This document shows positions 1-7,134 of a stretch of DNA of 8,158 nt, in pieces; positions within the stretch are counted from its first letter, which is position 1, and each line of letters begins with the position of its first letter. The DNA comes from CAZONU01 sp965370045. Its GTDB lineage: Bacteria; Planctomycetota; SZUA-567; JAKLDR01. The stretch covers positions 1 to 8,158 of the forward strand of contig CBDUSI010000157.1 in NCBI GenBank assembly GCA_965370045.1. The letters run 5' to 3'. A model generated the notes under the pieces. The model made no database searches. It saw only the letters and a list, made by a program, of their open reading frames with translations, and was not told the DNA's origin. The position numbers were made by a program, and so were the translations under genes.

Positions 1-54
1 CTCAAGCTGGCCATGATCCGCCTATACTTCAGGCGATTGTCAGACAGGGCCTAG
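1..54 (+). CDS. Possible transposase C-terminus (partial, runs in from the left edge)
   Basis: Frame 1 is open from the window edge for 17 codons and ends at TAG (52-54). The peptide contains LAMIRLYFRRL, a hydrophobic/arginine-rich ending that resembles the C-termini of DDE transposases of the IS4/IS5 type. This is a recollection of family style, not an alignment. The stop overlaps the stop codon of the convergent methyltransferase gene (51-53). No terminal inverted repeat can be judged because the rest of the element lies outside the window. With so few residues, chance is a real alternative. Confidence 0.3.
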   Translation, partial: LKLAMIRLYFRRLSDRA

Positions 55-896
55 TGGACGTCATCACCGGCATTCCGTTCATCCGGGATCACTTGTATGA
101 CGTACGTCGGTGGCTTCAGAGCGCTCTCCAGGCCGAGGAACCGGAGGACCGCCTTGACCGCCTCCTTGCACATCCTGGGGCGAGGGCTGGGCAAGCCGCG
201 AAAGAAGTACTTCGATCCTTCATTCTTGCCAACGGGAAGACAAGCTAGCTGCACCAGATATTCCTCCTCGGCCTTCGTATAGGCTATCTCGGTCACTGGG
301 CCGGCGCTCATGCTCAGCGAATGCCGACGATTGCTCCCAATTCTCAAGACGGATGACGGGGACTCCAGGATGAAAAGTGAGCCACCCGGCCGTATGCAGC
401 GCAAAGCCTCGCGGAGCAGTTTCACCGGGGCCAGCGAGTGGTGCAGCGCCGAGAAGAGAAATGCGCAGTCGAAGAAGTCGTCCTCGAACGGCATCTGGTT
501 GAAGTCGCTGACTGCGAAGTGAATCCGATCCTCGCGCCCTTCAAGTTTGCGGATGACCCGGATACCGGTCTCCGTAAGGAAGCGCTCCGAAAGGTCCAGC
601 GCCCATACGCCCTCGACACCCTCGATCCTGGAGGTCAGGGCCGTGAGCCAACAACTGCCTGCGGCTATGTCCAGCACTTTCCCGTTCACGACAGGGGCCA
701 GTTCTGGATGCGACGTGATCCACTCCAAAGCATGCTTCGACATCGGCTCGTGCAGAGCGATCACGTTTTCCCAGGGCTCGTCCGAGGGACCGAGTGTAGC
801 AGCAGCATCCCTCTCGGCCTGTTCACCCTCGTAGTGCATCATCTCCTGGTACTCGCGCTCGCCGACTTCGGGAATTCGGCCGCGGATGATTTCCAT
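51..896 (-). CDS. Class I SAM-dependent methyltransferase (Methyltransf_11 type)
   Basis: A putative cytoplasmic methyltransferase that transfers a methyl group from S-adenosylmethionine to an unidentified substrate. Positions are for the 281-residue form starting at 896. A Rossmann-type core shows motif I at about 74-82 (VLDIAAGSC, a variant of the glycine-rich SAM loop), the acidic ribose-binding end of strand 2 at 99-103 (ALDLS), the DFNQMPF..DDFFDCAF segment at 131-146, LHH at 151-153 and the LREALRCIRPGGSLFILESP post-motif at 161-180. The frame is open up to ATG 974 (307 residues). The ATG at 896 is preferred because AGGAG lies 6 nt before it, while the 974 ATG has only a poor AGGG. The gene stands alone and is divergent from the regulator. 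Its G+C is about 55-60% in the lines I counted, against about 70% in the next gene, which hints at transfer. The family assignment is sure; the substrate is unknown. Confidence 0.85.
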   Translation of the reverse strand: MEIIRGRIPEVGEREYQEMMHYEGEQAERDAAATLGPSDEPWENVIALHEPMSKHALEWITSHPELAPVVNGKVLDIAAGSCWLTALTSRIEGVEGVWALDLSERFLTETGIRVIRKLEGREDRIHFAVSDFNQMPFEDDFFDCAFLFSALHHSLAPVKLLREALRCIRPGGSLFILESPSSVLRIGSNRRHSLSMSAGPVTEIAYTKAEEEYLVQLACLPVGKNEGSKYFFRGLPSPRPRMCKEAVKAVLRFLGLESALKPPTYVIQVIPDERNAGDDVH

Positions 897-902
897 CAGA
901 CT

Positions 903-907
903 CTCCT
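903..907 (-). promoter_or_regulatory. Shine-Dalgarno AGGAG that decides the methyltransferase start
   Basis: On the minus strand AGGAG is followed by a 6-nt spacer (AGTCTG) and ATG at 896-894. The upstream ATG codons at 974 and 944 have only weak AGGG or GAGG matches. Strong SD sites before the genes at 5059 and 7135 show that this genome uses them. Confidence 0.55.
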
Positions 908-1065
908 GACCGACATATCCTGGATGCTCCTCCCGGCCGTCCATGTGGGCCTCACGGACTCCGATTCTCTCCATCCGAACCCTGCGTTCAAGACAATTCT
1001 CCCGAAGGTGGGGGCTGGTGTGTGTGGTTGAGAAGACTTATGAGCGATCACACAAGATCCCTCGC

Positions 1066-1080
1066 TGGGAGGAGGATTGC
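1066..1080 (+). promoter_or_regulatory. Possible sigma-54 (-24/-12) promoter upstream of the regulator
   Basis: TGGGAGGAGGATTGC matches the sigma-54 consensus TGGCACG-N4-TTGC at 9 of 11 defined positions, with the essential GG and GC in the exact N10 spacing (GG 1067-1068, GC 1079-1080). The mismatches are both in the -24 box (CAC read as GAG). It would start transcription near 1091, about 85 nt before the regulator ATG. A site of this quality is expected once or twice per 8 kb by chance, so it rests on its location. Confidence 0.3.
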
Positions 1081-1102
1081 GACCCGACGAGCGATACGGA
1101 CC

Positions 1103-1130
1103 TTGATACCCGGAGCTTCCCAGGCATAAT
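1103..1130 (+). promoter_or_regulatory. Sigma-70-type promoter of the sigma-54 activator gene
   Basis: TTGATA (1103-1108, 5 of 6 to consensus) and CATAAT (1125-1130, 5 of 6) are separated by 16 bp. The predicted transcription start is near 1137, giving a leader of about 40 nt before ATG 1177. This placement supports 1177 over the far upstream ATG at 943. Confidence 0.55.
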
Positions 1131-1165
1131 CACTACAGCGCCACAGGCCGGGAGCCAGGAACTCC

Positions 1166-1169
1166 GGAG
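1166..1169 (+). promoter_or_regulatory. Shine-Dalgarno GGAG for the regulator start at 1177
   Basis: GGAG is followed by a 7-nt spacer before ATG 1177-1179. Together with the promoter at 1103-1130 it fixes the start. The open frame further upstream (from 943) would overlap the divergent methyltransferase and encodes no recognisable domain. Confidence 0.55.
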
Positions 1170-1176
1170 CTTTCAT

Positions 1177-3453
1177 ATGGCCGACGCCTCCTCGATCAGG
1201 ACGGCAGCAAACGGACCGCCACTCGAAACCCCGGCTCTCGTCATGGTCGTGGACGACGAGCAGGCCGTCCTCAATGTGCTCGCCGCAGCCCTCGAACTGA
1301 CCGGCATCAAGGCCCTGTCATGCCCGGACCCCCTCCAGGCCCTGGAACTCGCCGAGCAGCGCAGGCCGGACCTTTTCCTGATAGATCTGATGATGCCCAA
1401 GCTCCACGGCATCGAGCTCTGCCGGCGCCTGCGCGCCCGCCCCGAGCACGAGAACGCCATCGTGATCCTGATGACCGGCAAGGCCGACCCCAACGAGCGC
1501 AGCCTCGAAATCGTCCGCGGACTGGAGGCCGGAGCCAACGACTACCTCACCAAGCCCTTCGACGTCGTCGAGGTCATCGCCCGGGCGCGGGCCTGGCTGC
1601 GGATGAAGTCCTCCCACGACCGGCTGGCCAGCGCCGCCCGCTCCGCCGAGGGCGCCTTGATCCGCAGCGAGGACAAGTACCGCACGGTGCTGGAGCAGGC
1701 CTCCGACGGTATCGGCATCACCGACGGCGAAGGCCGTCTCCTGGAAGCCAACCCCCGTCTGTGCCAGATGCTGGACCGCCCCCAGCAGGAACTGCTCGGC
1801 CTCACCATCCGGGAGCTCATCGCGCCCGATGACCTGGCGGCGCCCCCGCCCCTGCCCCTGGCCGAGCTGCGCCAGGGCAAGGCCGTAATGACCGAACACA
1901 AGCTGCTCCGCAGGGACGGTACGCCGCTGTGGACGGAGGTCAGCGCCAAGCAGATCGAGGACGGCAGGCTTCTGGCCATCTTTCGCGACATCACCGAGCG
2001 CAAGCGCGCGGAAGACGAACAGCGCCGCTACGCGCAGCGCCTCGAAGCCGAGGTGGCCGAGCGCACCCAGGAAATCCGCGCCTCGGAGGAGAAGCACCGC
2101 GCGCTCTTCGAGAACGTGGACCACGCCATCGTCACTACCGACTGCTCCGGGCTGATTCAGTCCTGCAACCGGACCACGGCGCGCATCTTCGGGGTCTCGA
2201 GCGAGGATATCCTCGGGCGCCCGGTCCATGAGGTCTTCTGCGGAGAAGAAGGCATCCAGGTGTTCGAGAACCTTCTCGCGACCGTCCTGAAGAGCGGGAC
2301 CTGCACCCACGAGTGCACCGCCCGGGACGGCCAGGGGCGCGAGTTGCCCGTCAACCTGTCGATATCCGCCCTGCGCGACAGCCAGGGCCGGCCCGAGGGC
2401 ATGATCTGGATCATCACCGACCTCTCCGAGCGCGAGCGGCTGGAAGAGGAGGCCCAGCGCGCCCACGAGTACGCGGACATAGTCCTGCGCACCTCCGGAT
2501 CCTACGGCGAGCTGGTCGGCGGCGGAGCGGGCTTCAGGAAGATAACCCGCTTCGTGGGCAATGCGGCCGGCGTGCCCTCCCCAGTCCTGCTGCAGGGCGA
2601 AAGCGGCACCGGCAAGGAAGCGGTGGCCAGGGCCATACACGGCAACAGCCCGCGCTCCGGCGAACCCTTCGTCGTCGTGGACTGCGCGGCGCTCAAGGGC
2701 TCGCTGCTGGAAAGCGAACTCTTCGGTCACGAAAAGGGCGCCTTCACCGGCGCGCACCAGACCAAGAACGGCCTGGTGGAGGTGGCCAGCGGGGGCACCC
2801 TGTTCCTGGACGAGATCGGGGACATGCCCGTGGGGCTCCAGGCCAAGCTGCTGCGCGTCCTGGAGCGCGGCGAGTTCCGGCGCGTGGGTTCGGTCAAGGA
2901 CCGCACGACGGACATCCGGGTCATCGCCGCCACCAACCGCGACCTGGTCGCCGAGAGCCAGGAGGGAAGGTTCCGCAAAGACCTTTTCTTCCGGCTCAAC
3001 GTGCTGTCCTTCACCGTGCCGCTCCTGCACGAACGCCAGGAAGACATCCCCCTCCTGGCCAGGCACTTTCTGACCAACAGCCGGATCACGCTCACCGGCA
3101 AGAAGCGCCTCCGCCAGGACACCCTGCGCCAGCTGGCCGCCTACGACTGGCCCGGCAACGTCCGTGAACTCGCCAACGTGGTGGAGCGCGCGATCATACT
3201 CTCCGGCGAGGATCCGGTGCTCAAGCCGGCGCACCTGCCCCCCGAAGTGAGATCGGCCAGGGGAGACCTGCCGCCGCCGGCAGCCGGCGTGAAGACCGTC
3301 GCCGAAGCCGAGCGCGAAGCGGTCCGAGCCGCCATGGCACACACCGGCGGCAACAAGACCCGGGCCGCCCGCCTGCTGGGAATATCCACAGTGACCCTCC
3401 GCCAGAAGATCAAGAAGTACGATCTCGACGCCGCAGGCAAGCGGCCCCGCTGA
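1177..3453 (+). CDS. Sigma-54-dependent response regulator, REC-PAS-PAS-AAA+-Fis (NtrC family)
   Basis: A 758-residue cytoplasmic activator that would remodel sigma-54 RNA polymerase after phosphorylation and sensory input. The receiver domain (about 20-142) has the acidic pair D26-D27, phospho-acceptor D70, T100 and K126, all intact. Two PAS domains follow (about 164-273 and 304-417; the first ends in the typical FRDITERKRAE). A charged helical linker (about 274-303) joins them, and a second (418-435) leads to the AAA+ domain. That domain carries Walker A GESGTGK (474-480), the sigma-54 contact loop GAFTGA (521-526), Walker B LFLDE (542-546), the sensor segment ATNRD (585-589) and an arginine-rich FRKDLFFRLN (599-608). 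A Fis-type helix-turn-helix occupies about 706-750. Canonical NtrC proteins lack the PAS pair, which suggests a second ligand or redox input. No partner histidine kinase is present. The start at 1177 is chosen for its SD and promoter; the next gene begins 129 bp downstream. Confidence 0.93.
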   Translation: MADASSIRTAANGPPLETPALVMVVDDEQAVLNVLAAALELTGIKALSCPDPLQALELAEQRRPDLFLIDLMMPKLHGIELCRRLRARPEHENAIVILMTGKADPNERSLEIVRGLEAGANDYLTKPFDVVEVIARARAWLRMKSSHDRLASAARSAEGALIRSEDKYRTVLEQASDGIGITDGEGRLLEANPRLCQMLDRPQQELLGLTIRELIAPDDLAAPPPLPLAELRQGKAVMTEHKLLRRDGTPLWTEVSAKQIEDGRLLAIFRDITERKRAEDEQRRYAQRLEAEVAERTQEIRASEEKHRALFENVDHAIVTTDCSGLIQSCNRTTARIFGVSSEDILGRPVHEVFCGEEGIQVFENLLATVLKSGTCTHECTARDGQGRELPVNLSISALRDSQGRPEGMIWIITDLSERERLEEEAQRAHEYADIVLRTSGSYGELVGGGAGFRKITRFVGNAAGVPSPVLLQGESGTGKEAVARAIHGNSPRSGEPFVVVDCAALKGSLLESELFGHEKGAFTGAHQTKNGLVEVASGGTLFLDEIGDMPVGLQAKLLRVLERGEFRRVGSVKDRTTDIRVIAATNRDLVAESQEGRFRKDLFFRLNVLSFTVPLLHERQEDIPLLARHFLTNSRITLTGKKRLRQDTLRQLAAYDWPGNVRELANVVERAIILSGEDPVLKPAHLPPEVRSARGDLPPPAAGVKTVAEAEREAVRAAMAHTGGNKTRAARLLGISTVTLRQKIKKYDLDAAGKRPR

Positions 3454-3538
3454 CCGGCCGCCGCCAGCGCCTGAGCTCCGTTCCCGAACGCACTTGCATT
3501 CATCGCCGGAGACCAATAACCTGAGTCCCGCTGACCGG
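3446..3538. repeat. 12-bp direct repeat flanking the regulator-sulfatase gap
   Basis: CCCGCTGACCGG occurs at 3446-3457 (spanning the regulator stop codon) and again at 3527-3538, 81 bp later. Between them and up to 3582 I see no gene, no clear terminator and no convincing promoter. The sulfatase may be expressed by read-through. Confidence 0.4.
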
Positions 3539-3582
3539 AAGGTCTGCCCTCCGCCGGCGCCCGGGCCCTTGGGAGACGATAA

Positions 3583-4902
3583 GTGCCGCAGCCTAACATA
3601 CTCTACATTCACTCCCACGACACCGGGCGCTACGTGCAGCCCTACGGTCACGCTGTAAGGACGCCCAACATCCAGAAGCTGGCCGAGGGCGGCGTGGTCT
3701 TCCGGCAGGCCTTCTGCGCCGCGCCGACCTGCTCGCCGAGCCGCGCGGCGCTCTTGACCGGCCAGTCGCCGCACTCCTCGGGAATGCTGGGGCTGGCCCA
3801 TCGCGGCTTCTCGCTCAAGGACATGAACCAGCACCTGGTCCACGCCCTGCGCGCCGCCGGCTCGGCCTCGACGCTGATCGGCCAGCAGCACGTGGCTGAG
3901 GACCCGCAGCAGATCGGTTACGACCGGATCCTGCCCTTTGACGTCCGGGACGGTTCCGGCCGCAACAGCGCGGAAAACGTCGCCCCCGCCGCGGCCCAAT
4001 TCCTGAAAAGCTCCCCCGCGGTCCCCTTCTTCCTGAGCGTGGGGTTTTCCCAGACCCATCGCGCCTTCCCCCAGCCCGGCCCCGACGAAGACCCCCGCTG
4101 GGCGCGCCCTCCGGCGCACCTCCCGGACACGCCGGAGACCCGCCGGGACTGGGCCGGCTACCTGGCCAGCGCCCGGGAGCTCGACCGGGGCGTGGGCCAG
4201 GTCCTGGACGCGCTGGACGAGGCGGGCCTGGCCGAGAACACGCTGGTGATCCTGACCACCGACCACGGTCCGGCCTTCCCGCACATGAAGTGCACCCTGC
4301 TCGACGCCGGCATCGGGGTGATGCTGGTAATGCGCGGCCCCGGGGGCTTCACCGGCGGCCGGGTCATCGACGCGCTGGTCTCGCAGGTGGACGTCTTCCC
4401 CACGCTCTGCGAACTCCTGGAAATCGACCCGCCCGGCTGGCTCCAGGGCCGCTCGATGCTGCCGCTGGTCCGGGGCGAGCGCGAGGAGATCAACGAAGAG
4501 GTCTTCGCGGAGGTCACCTACCACGCCGCCTACCAGCCGATGCGCGCGGTCCGCACGAAACGCCACAAGTACATCCGCCGTTTCGGTGAGCGCCGCCAGC
4601 CGGTGCTGCCCAACGTTGATAACGGCGGCGCCAAGGACCTCTGGACGGCCTCCGACTGGCGGGAGCGCGATCTCCCCGGGGAAGAGCTCTACGACCTGCT
4701 CTTCGACCCCGTCGAAGGCTGCAACCTGGCCGCCGATCCGAGCTGCGCGGAAGTTCTCGGCGACATGCGCGGCCGACTGCAGCGCTGGATGCAGACAACC
4801 GGCGACCCGCTGCTGGCCGGCGCGGTGCCCGCCCCGCCCGGGGCCAGGTGCAACGATCCCGACGGGCGCAGCCCCGGCGACCAGTCGCGCATCGTGCAGT
4901 GA
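3583..4902 (+). CDS. Sulfatase, alkaline-phosphatase superfamily, formylglycine type (S1 family)
   Basis: A predicted sulfate-ester (or sulfamate) hydrolase of 439 residues, normal for the family. The formylglycine motif C50-S-P-S-R54 followed by AALLTG fits C-x-P-S-R-x-x-L-L-T-G; Cys50 would be oxidised by a formylglycine-generating enzyme encoded elsewhere. Other active-site signatures are THR at 158-160, TTDHG at 226-230 (metal ligands D227/H228) and K236. The first metal-binding strand, NILYIHSHDTGRY (5-17), has His12-Asp13 where classic sulfatases have Asp-Asp. The C-terminal subdomain has EELYDLLFDPVEGCNLA (367-383), typical of the family. There is no signal peptide, so it appears cytoplasmic, unlike most bacterial sulfatases. 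The GTG start is supported by GGGAG (3571-3575) with a 7-nt spacer. Sugar sulfates are plausible substrates but unproven. No carbohydrate-utilisation genes flank it. Confidence 0.92.
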   Translation: MPQPNILYIHSHDTGRYVQPYGHAVRTPNIQKLAEGGVVFRQAFCAAPTCSPSRAALLTGQSPHSSGMLGLAHRGFSLKDMNQHLVHALRAAGSASTLIGQQHVAEDPQQIGYDRILPFDVRDGSGRNSAENVAPAAAQFLKSSPAVPFFLSVGFSQTHRAFPQPGPDEDPRWARPPAHLPDTPETRRDWAGYLASARELDRGVGQVLDALDEAGLAENTLVILTTDHGPAFPHMKCTLLDAGIGVMLVMRGPGGFTGGRVIDALVSQVDVFPTLCELLEIDPPGWLQGRSMLPLVRGEREEINEEVFAEVTYHAAYQPMRAVRTKRHKYIRRFGERRQPVLPNVDNGGAKDLWTASDWRERDLPGEELYDLLFDPVEGCNLAADPSCAEVLGDMRGRLQRWMQTTGDPLLAGAVPAPPGARCNDPDGRSPGDQSRIVQ

Positions 4903-4948
4903 GCCGGGAATGCTGACCGAGGCGAGCCGGCGCGGCAATTCGCTGCAT

Positions 4949-4977
4949 TTGACCGCCATATGACGAAGCGCTACACT
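4949..4977 (+). promoter_or_regulatory. Sigma-70-type promoter of the HtrA/pseudoprotease operon
   Basis: TTGACC (4949-4954, 5 of 6) and TACACT (4972-4977, 4 of 6 with the key T, A and final T) are separated by exactly 17 bp. Transcription would start near 4984, leaving a leader of about 75 nt. The site lies in the 156-bp gap after the sulfatase stop. Confidence 0.55.
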
Positions 4978-4981
4978 TTCC

Positions 4982-5031
4982 CCGGTGACCGGCACGCCGG
5001 CCGGCGTTTCAGAGTCCTCCGTCACCGGCGT
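4982..5031 (+). promoter_or_regulatory. Nested inverted repeats in the HtrA operon leader
   Basis: CCGGTGACCGG (4982-4992) is symmetric about its central G. ACGCCGGCCGGCGT (4994-5007) is a perfect 14-bp palindrome. GTCACCGG (5021-5028) is the reverse complement of 4982-4989, and CCGGCGT recurs at 5025-5031, so the arm 4994-5000 has two possible partners. The cluster begins at the predicted transcription start and has no T-run after it, so an operator or a switching leader hairpin fits better than a terminator. Confidence 0.45.
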
Positions 5032-5058
5032 CCTCTTACCTCTTAATAGGAGATCCAG

Positions 5059-7110
5059 ATGGCGAAATGCAGTCCCAAGGCCGGCGCGCTCGTGGCGCTG
5101 GCCGCGCTCCTTTTGACCGGCTGCGGGCCCGCGGCCCCGGGCGGCGCTTCCGGCAGGGCCGGCAACGCCCGCGTCGAGGCGGCCGTGGGCAAGGTCTTCC
5201 CCGCCCTGGTGCGCATCTACGTGGTCACCAAGTACCACGGCTCCGGGCGCGAGCAGAAGTTCCAGGCCTCCGGCAGCGGGGCGATCATCTCCCCCGAGGG
5301 CTACGCGATCACCAACCACCATGTGGTCGGCAAGGCCAAGTACATCCGGGTCACCCTGGCCAACAAGGACGAGGCCGAGGCCGAGCTGATCGGCACCGAC
5401 GCGCTCAGCGACCTGGCAATCATCAAGCTCAAGCCCGAGACCATGCGCAAGCCGGTGAAGAAGTTCCCCTACGCCGAGTTCGGCGACTCCAGCAAGCTCA
5501 AGGTCGGCGACGTGGTGCTGGCCATGGGCAGCCCCGGGGCGCTCAGCCAGTCGGTGACCAAGGGCATCGTCAGCAACACCCAACTGGTCCTGCCCGGCGG
5601 ACGCATGCGCCTGGACGGCGAGCCGGTGGGCTCGCTGGTCCGCTGGATCGCCCACGACGCCAGGATTTTCGGCGGCAACTCCGGCGGGCCGCTGGTGGAC
5701 CTCGACGGCCGCATCGTGGGCATCAACGAGATCGGCGTGGCTTCGCTCGGCGGGGCGATACCCGCCAACCTCGCCAAGTACGTGGCCGCACAGATCCTCA
5801 AGCACGGGGAGGTCCGGCGCAGCTCGATCGGCGTGGAGGTCCGCCCGCTGCTGCGCAGCTCGGGCTTCAATAACGGCGTGCTGATCAACGGCGTGGTCAA
5901 GGGCTCGCCCGCGGCGAAGGCCGGGCTCAAGCCCGGCGACATCATCCTGGAATATGACGGCCGGACCGTACAGGTCCGTTGGGCCGAGGAGCTGCCGGGG
6001 TTCAACCGCATGGTCCTCGAGACCCCGGTGGGCAAGACCGTGAAGCTCCAGCTGGTCCGCAAGGGAAAGCTGATCGCGACCACGCTGACCACCACCGCCC
6101 GCGGGAAGGCCCGCGGGAAGGACCGCGAGGTCCGCGCCTGGGGCGCCACCTTCCGCGACCTCACCGCCGCCGCCGCCCGGGAGCGCAAGCGCAAGAGCAC
6201 CGCCGGGGCGCTGGTCGGCTCGGTCCGGCCCGGCGGTCCCTGCGGCCAGGCCAAGCCGCAAGTGAGGCCCGGGGACATCGTCCTGGAGGTCGGCGGCAAG
6301 CCGGTCAAGAACCTCGCCGACCTGGAGGCGGCCACCGCGGCCATCACCAAGGGCCGCAAGAAACCCGTCCCCACAGTGGTGGCCTTCGCGCGCCGCACGC
6401 AGCGGCTGCTCACCTCGGTAAAGATCGGCCCCGCCGAAGAGGCCAGCCGCTCGCCGGAGGTGCGCAAGGCCTGGTTCCCGGCCGCGGTGCAGGTCTTCAC
6501 CCGGGACCTGGCCGAGACCATGAAGCTCAAGGGCAAGAAGGGTGTGCTCATAACCCAGATTTACCCGGGCAGCACCGCCGAGAAGGCCGGCTTCAAGCTG
6601 GGGGACATCATCACCCACATCGACGGCCAGGCGGTGGACGCCTCGCAACCGGAAGACGCCTTGGTCTTCCCCACCATGATCCGCCGCTATCGCATCGGCT
6701 CCGAGACGGAGATGTCGGTAATCCGCGGCGGGAAGAAGCGCAAGATCAAGATCAAGCTGGTCCGCGCCCCGGTCCCCGTCCGGGAGATGAAGCGCTACAA
6801 GGACGAGGTCTTCGAGTTCACCGGGCGTAACGTGGCCTTCATGGACCGCGCCCAGCAGAAATGGTCGAAGAAGCAGCGCGGCGTTTACGTCGAAGACGTG
6901 CAACGCGCCGGCTGGGGGGCCCTGGCCGGCCTGGGCGTCGGTGACCTGCTGCTGAAGGTCGGCAAGCAGGGCGTCAACAGCGTGGCCGACCTCGAGAGGG
7001 TCATGAAGGGGCTGCGGAAGAAGCAGCCGCGGCACGTCGTCTTTTTCGTTCGGCGAGGGGTCCACACGCTCTACCTGGAGCTCGAACCGGACTGGGGCAA
7101 ATCCAAGTAA
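5059..7110 (+). CDS. HtrA/DegP-like serine protease lipoprotein with four PDZ domains
   Basis: A 683-residue envelope protease/chaperone candidate. The N-terminus is a lipoprotein signal with lipobox LTGC and lipidated Cys22. The trypsin-fold domain (about 36-250) has the complete triad: His88 in TNHHVV, Asp118 in SDLAIIKL and Ser208 in GGNSGGPLVD. The Asp-to-Ser spacing of 90 residues is about 15 longer than in E. coli DegP. Four PDZ-like units follow: about 255-340 (GVLINGVVKGSPAAKAGLKPGDIIL), about 361-456 (VRPGDIVLEVGG), about 472-570 (AEKAGFKLGDIITHIDG) and about 586-679 (GLGVGDLLLKVGKQ). DegP and DegQ have two PDZ domains and DegS one. The start is firm: AGGAG (5048-5052) with a 6-nt spacer, and in-frame stops just upstream. 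It is the first gene of a probable operon; the next gene starts 24 bp after its stop. The physiological substrate is unknown. Confidence 0.95.
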   Translation: MAKCSPKAGALVALAALLLTGCGPAAPGGASGRAGNARVEAAVGKVFPALVRIYVVTKYHGSGREQKFQASGSGAIISPEGYAITNHHVVGKAKYIRVTLANKDEAEAELIGTDALSDLAIIKLKPETMRKPVKKFPYAEFGDSSKLKVGDVVLAMGSPGALSQSVTKGIVSNTQLVLPGGRMRLDGEPVGSLVRWIAHDARIFGGNSGGPLVDLDGRIVGINEIGVASLGGAIPANLAKYVAAQILKHGEVRRSSIGVEVRPLLRSSGFNNGVLINGVVKGSPAAKAGLKPGDIILEYDGRTVQVRWAEELPGFNRMVLETPVGKTVKLQLVRKGKLIATTLTTTARGKARGKDREVRAWGATFRDLTAAAARERKRKSTAGALVGSVRPGGPCGQAKPQVRPGDIVLEVGGKPVKNLADLEAATAAITKGRKKPVPTVVAFARRTQRLLTSVKIGPAEEASRSPEVRKAWFPAAVQVFTRDLAETMKLKGKKGVLITQIYPGSTAEKAGFKLGDIITHIDGQAVDASQPEDALVFPTMIRRYRIGSETEMSVIRGGKKRKIKIKLVRAPVPVREMKRYKDEVFEFTGRNVAFMDRAQQKWSKKQRGVYVEDVQRAGWGALAGLGVGDLLLKVGKQGVNSVADLERVMKGLRKKQPRHVVFFVRRGVHTLYLELEPDWGKSK

Positions 7111-7134
7111 GCTGGAGCGCAGAGAAAGGAAGCG

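Noticed and set aside
438..1031. Plus-strand open frame of 197 codons across the methyltransferase
   Set aside because: It lies antisense to a gene with clear methyltransferase motifs, has no SD, and its product shows no domain.
943..1176. Upstream extension of the regulator to the ATG at 943 (78 extra residues)
   Set aside because: It overlaps the divergent methyltransferase, starts upstream of the predicted promoter at 1103-1130 and shows no domain. The start at 1177 has GGAG at good spacing and begins shortly before the receiver domain.
3533..3544. Small hairpin GACC-GGAA-GGTC before the sulfatase
   Set aside because: Only four pairs and no T-run; too weak for a terminator and not placed to control the start codon.
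4934..4946. Sigma-54-like GG...GC upstream of the HtrA gene
   Set aside because: The spacing between GG and GC is 9 instead of 10, and changes of one base are known to abolish sigma-54 promoter activity. The sigma-70-type element at 4949-4977 explains the region better.
4984..4998. GGCACG-like -24 element in the HtrA leader
   Set aside because: GGCACG at 4991-4996 lacks GC at the required distance (GG is found there). The similarity comes from the palindromes.
5017..5052. Possible anti-Shine-Dalgarno (CTCC 5017-5020 with GGAG 5049-5052) in the HtrA leader
   Set aside because: Only four base pairs with a mismatch on each side; not enough to claim translational control.
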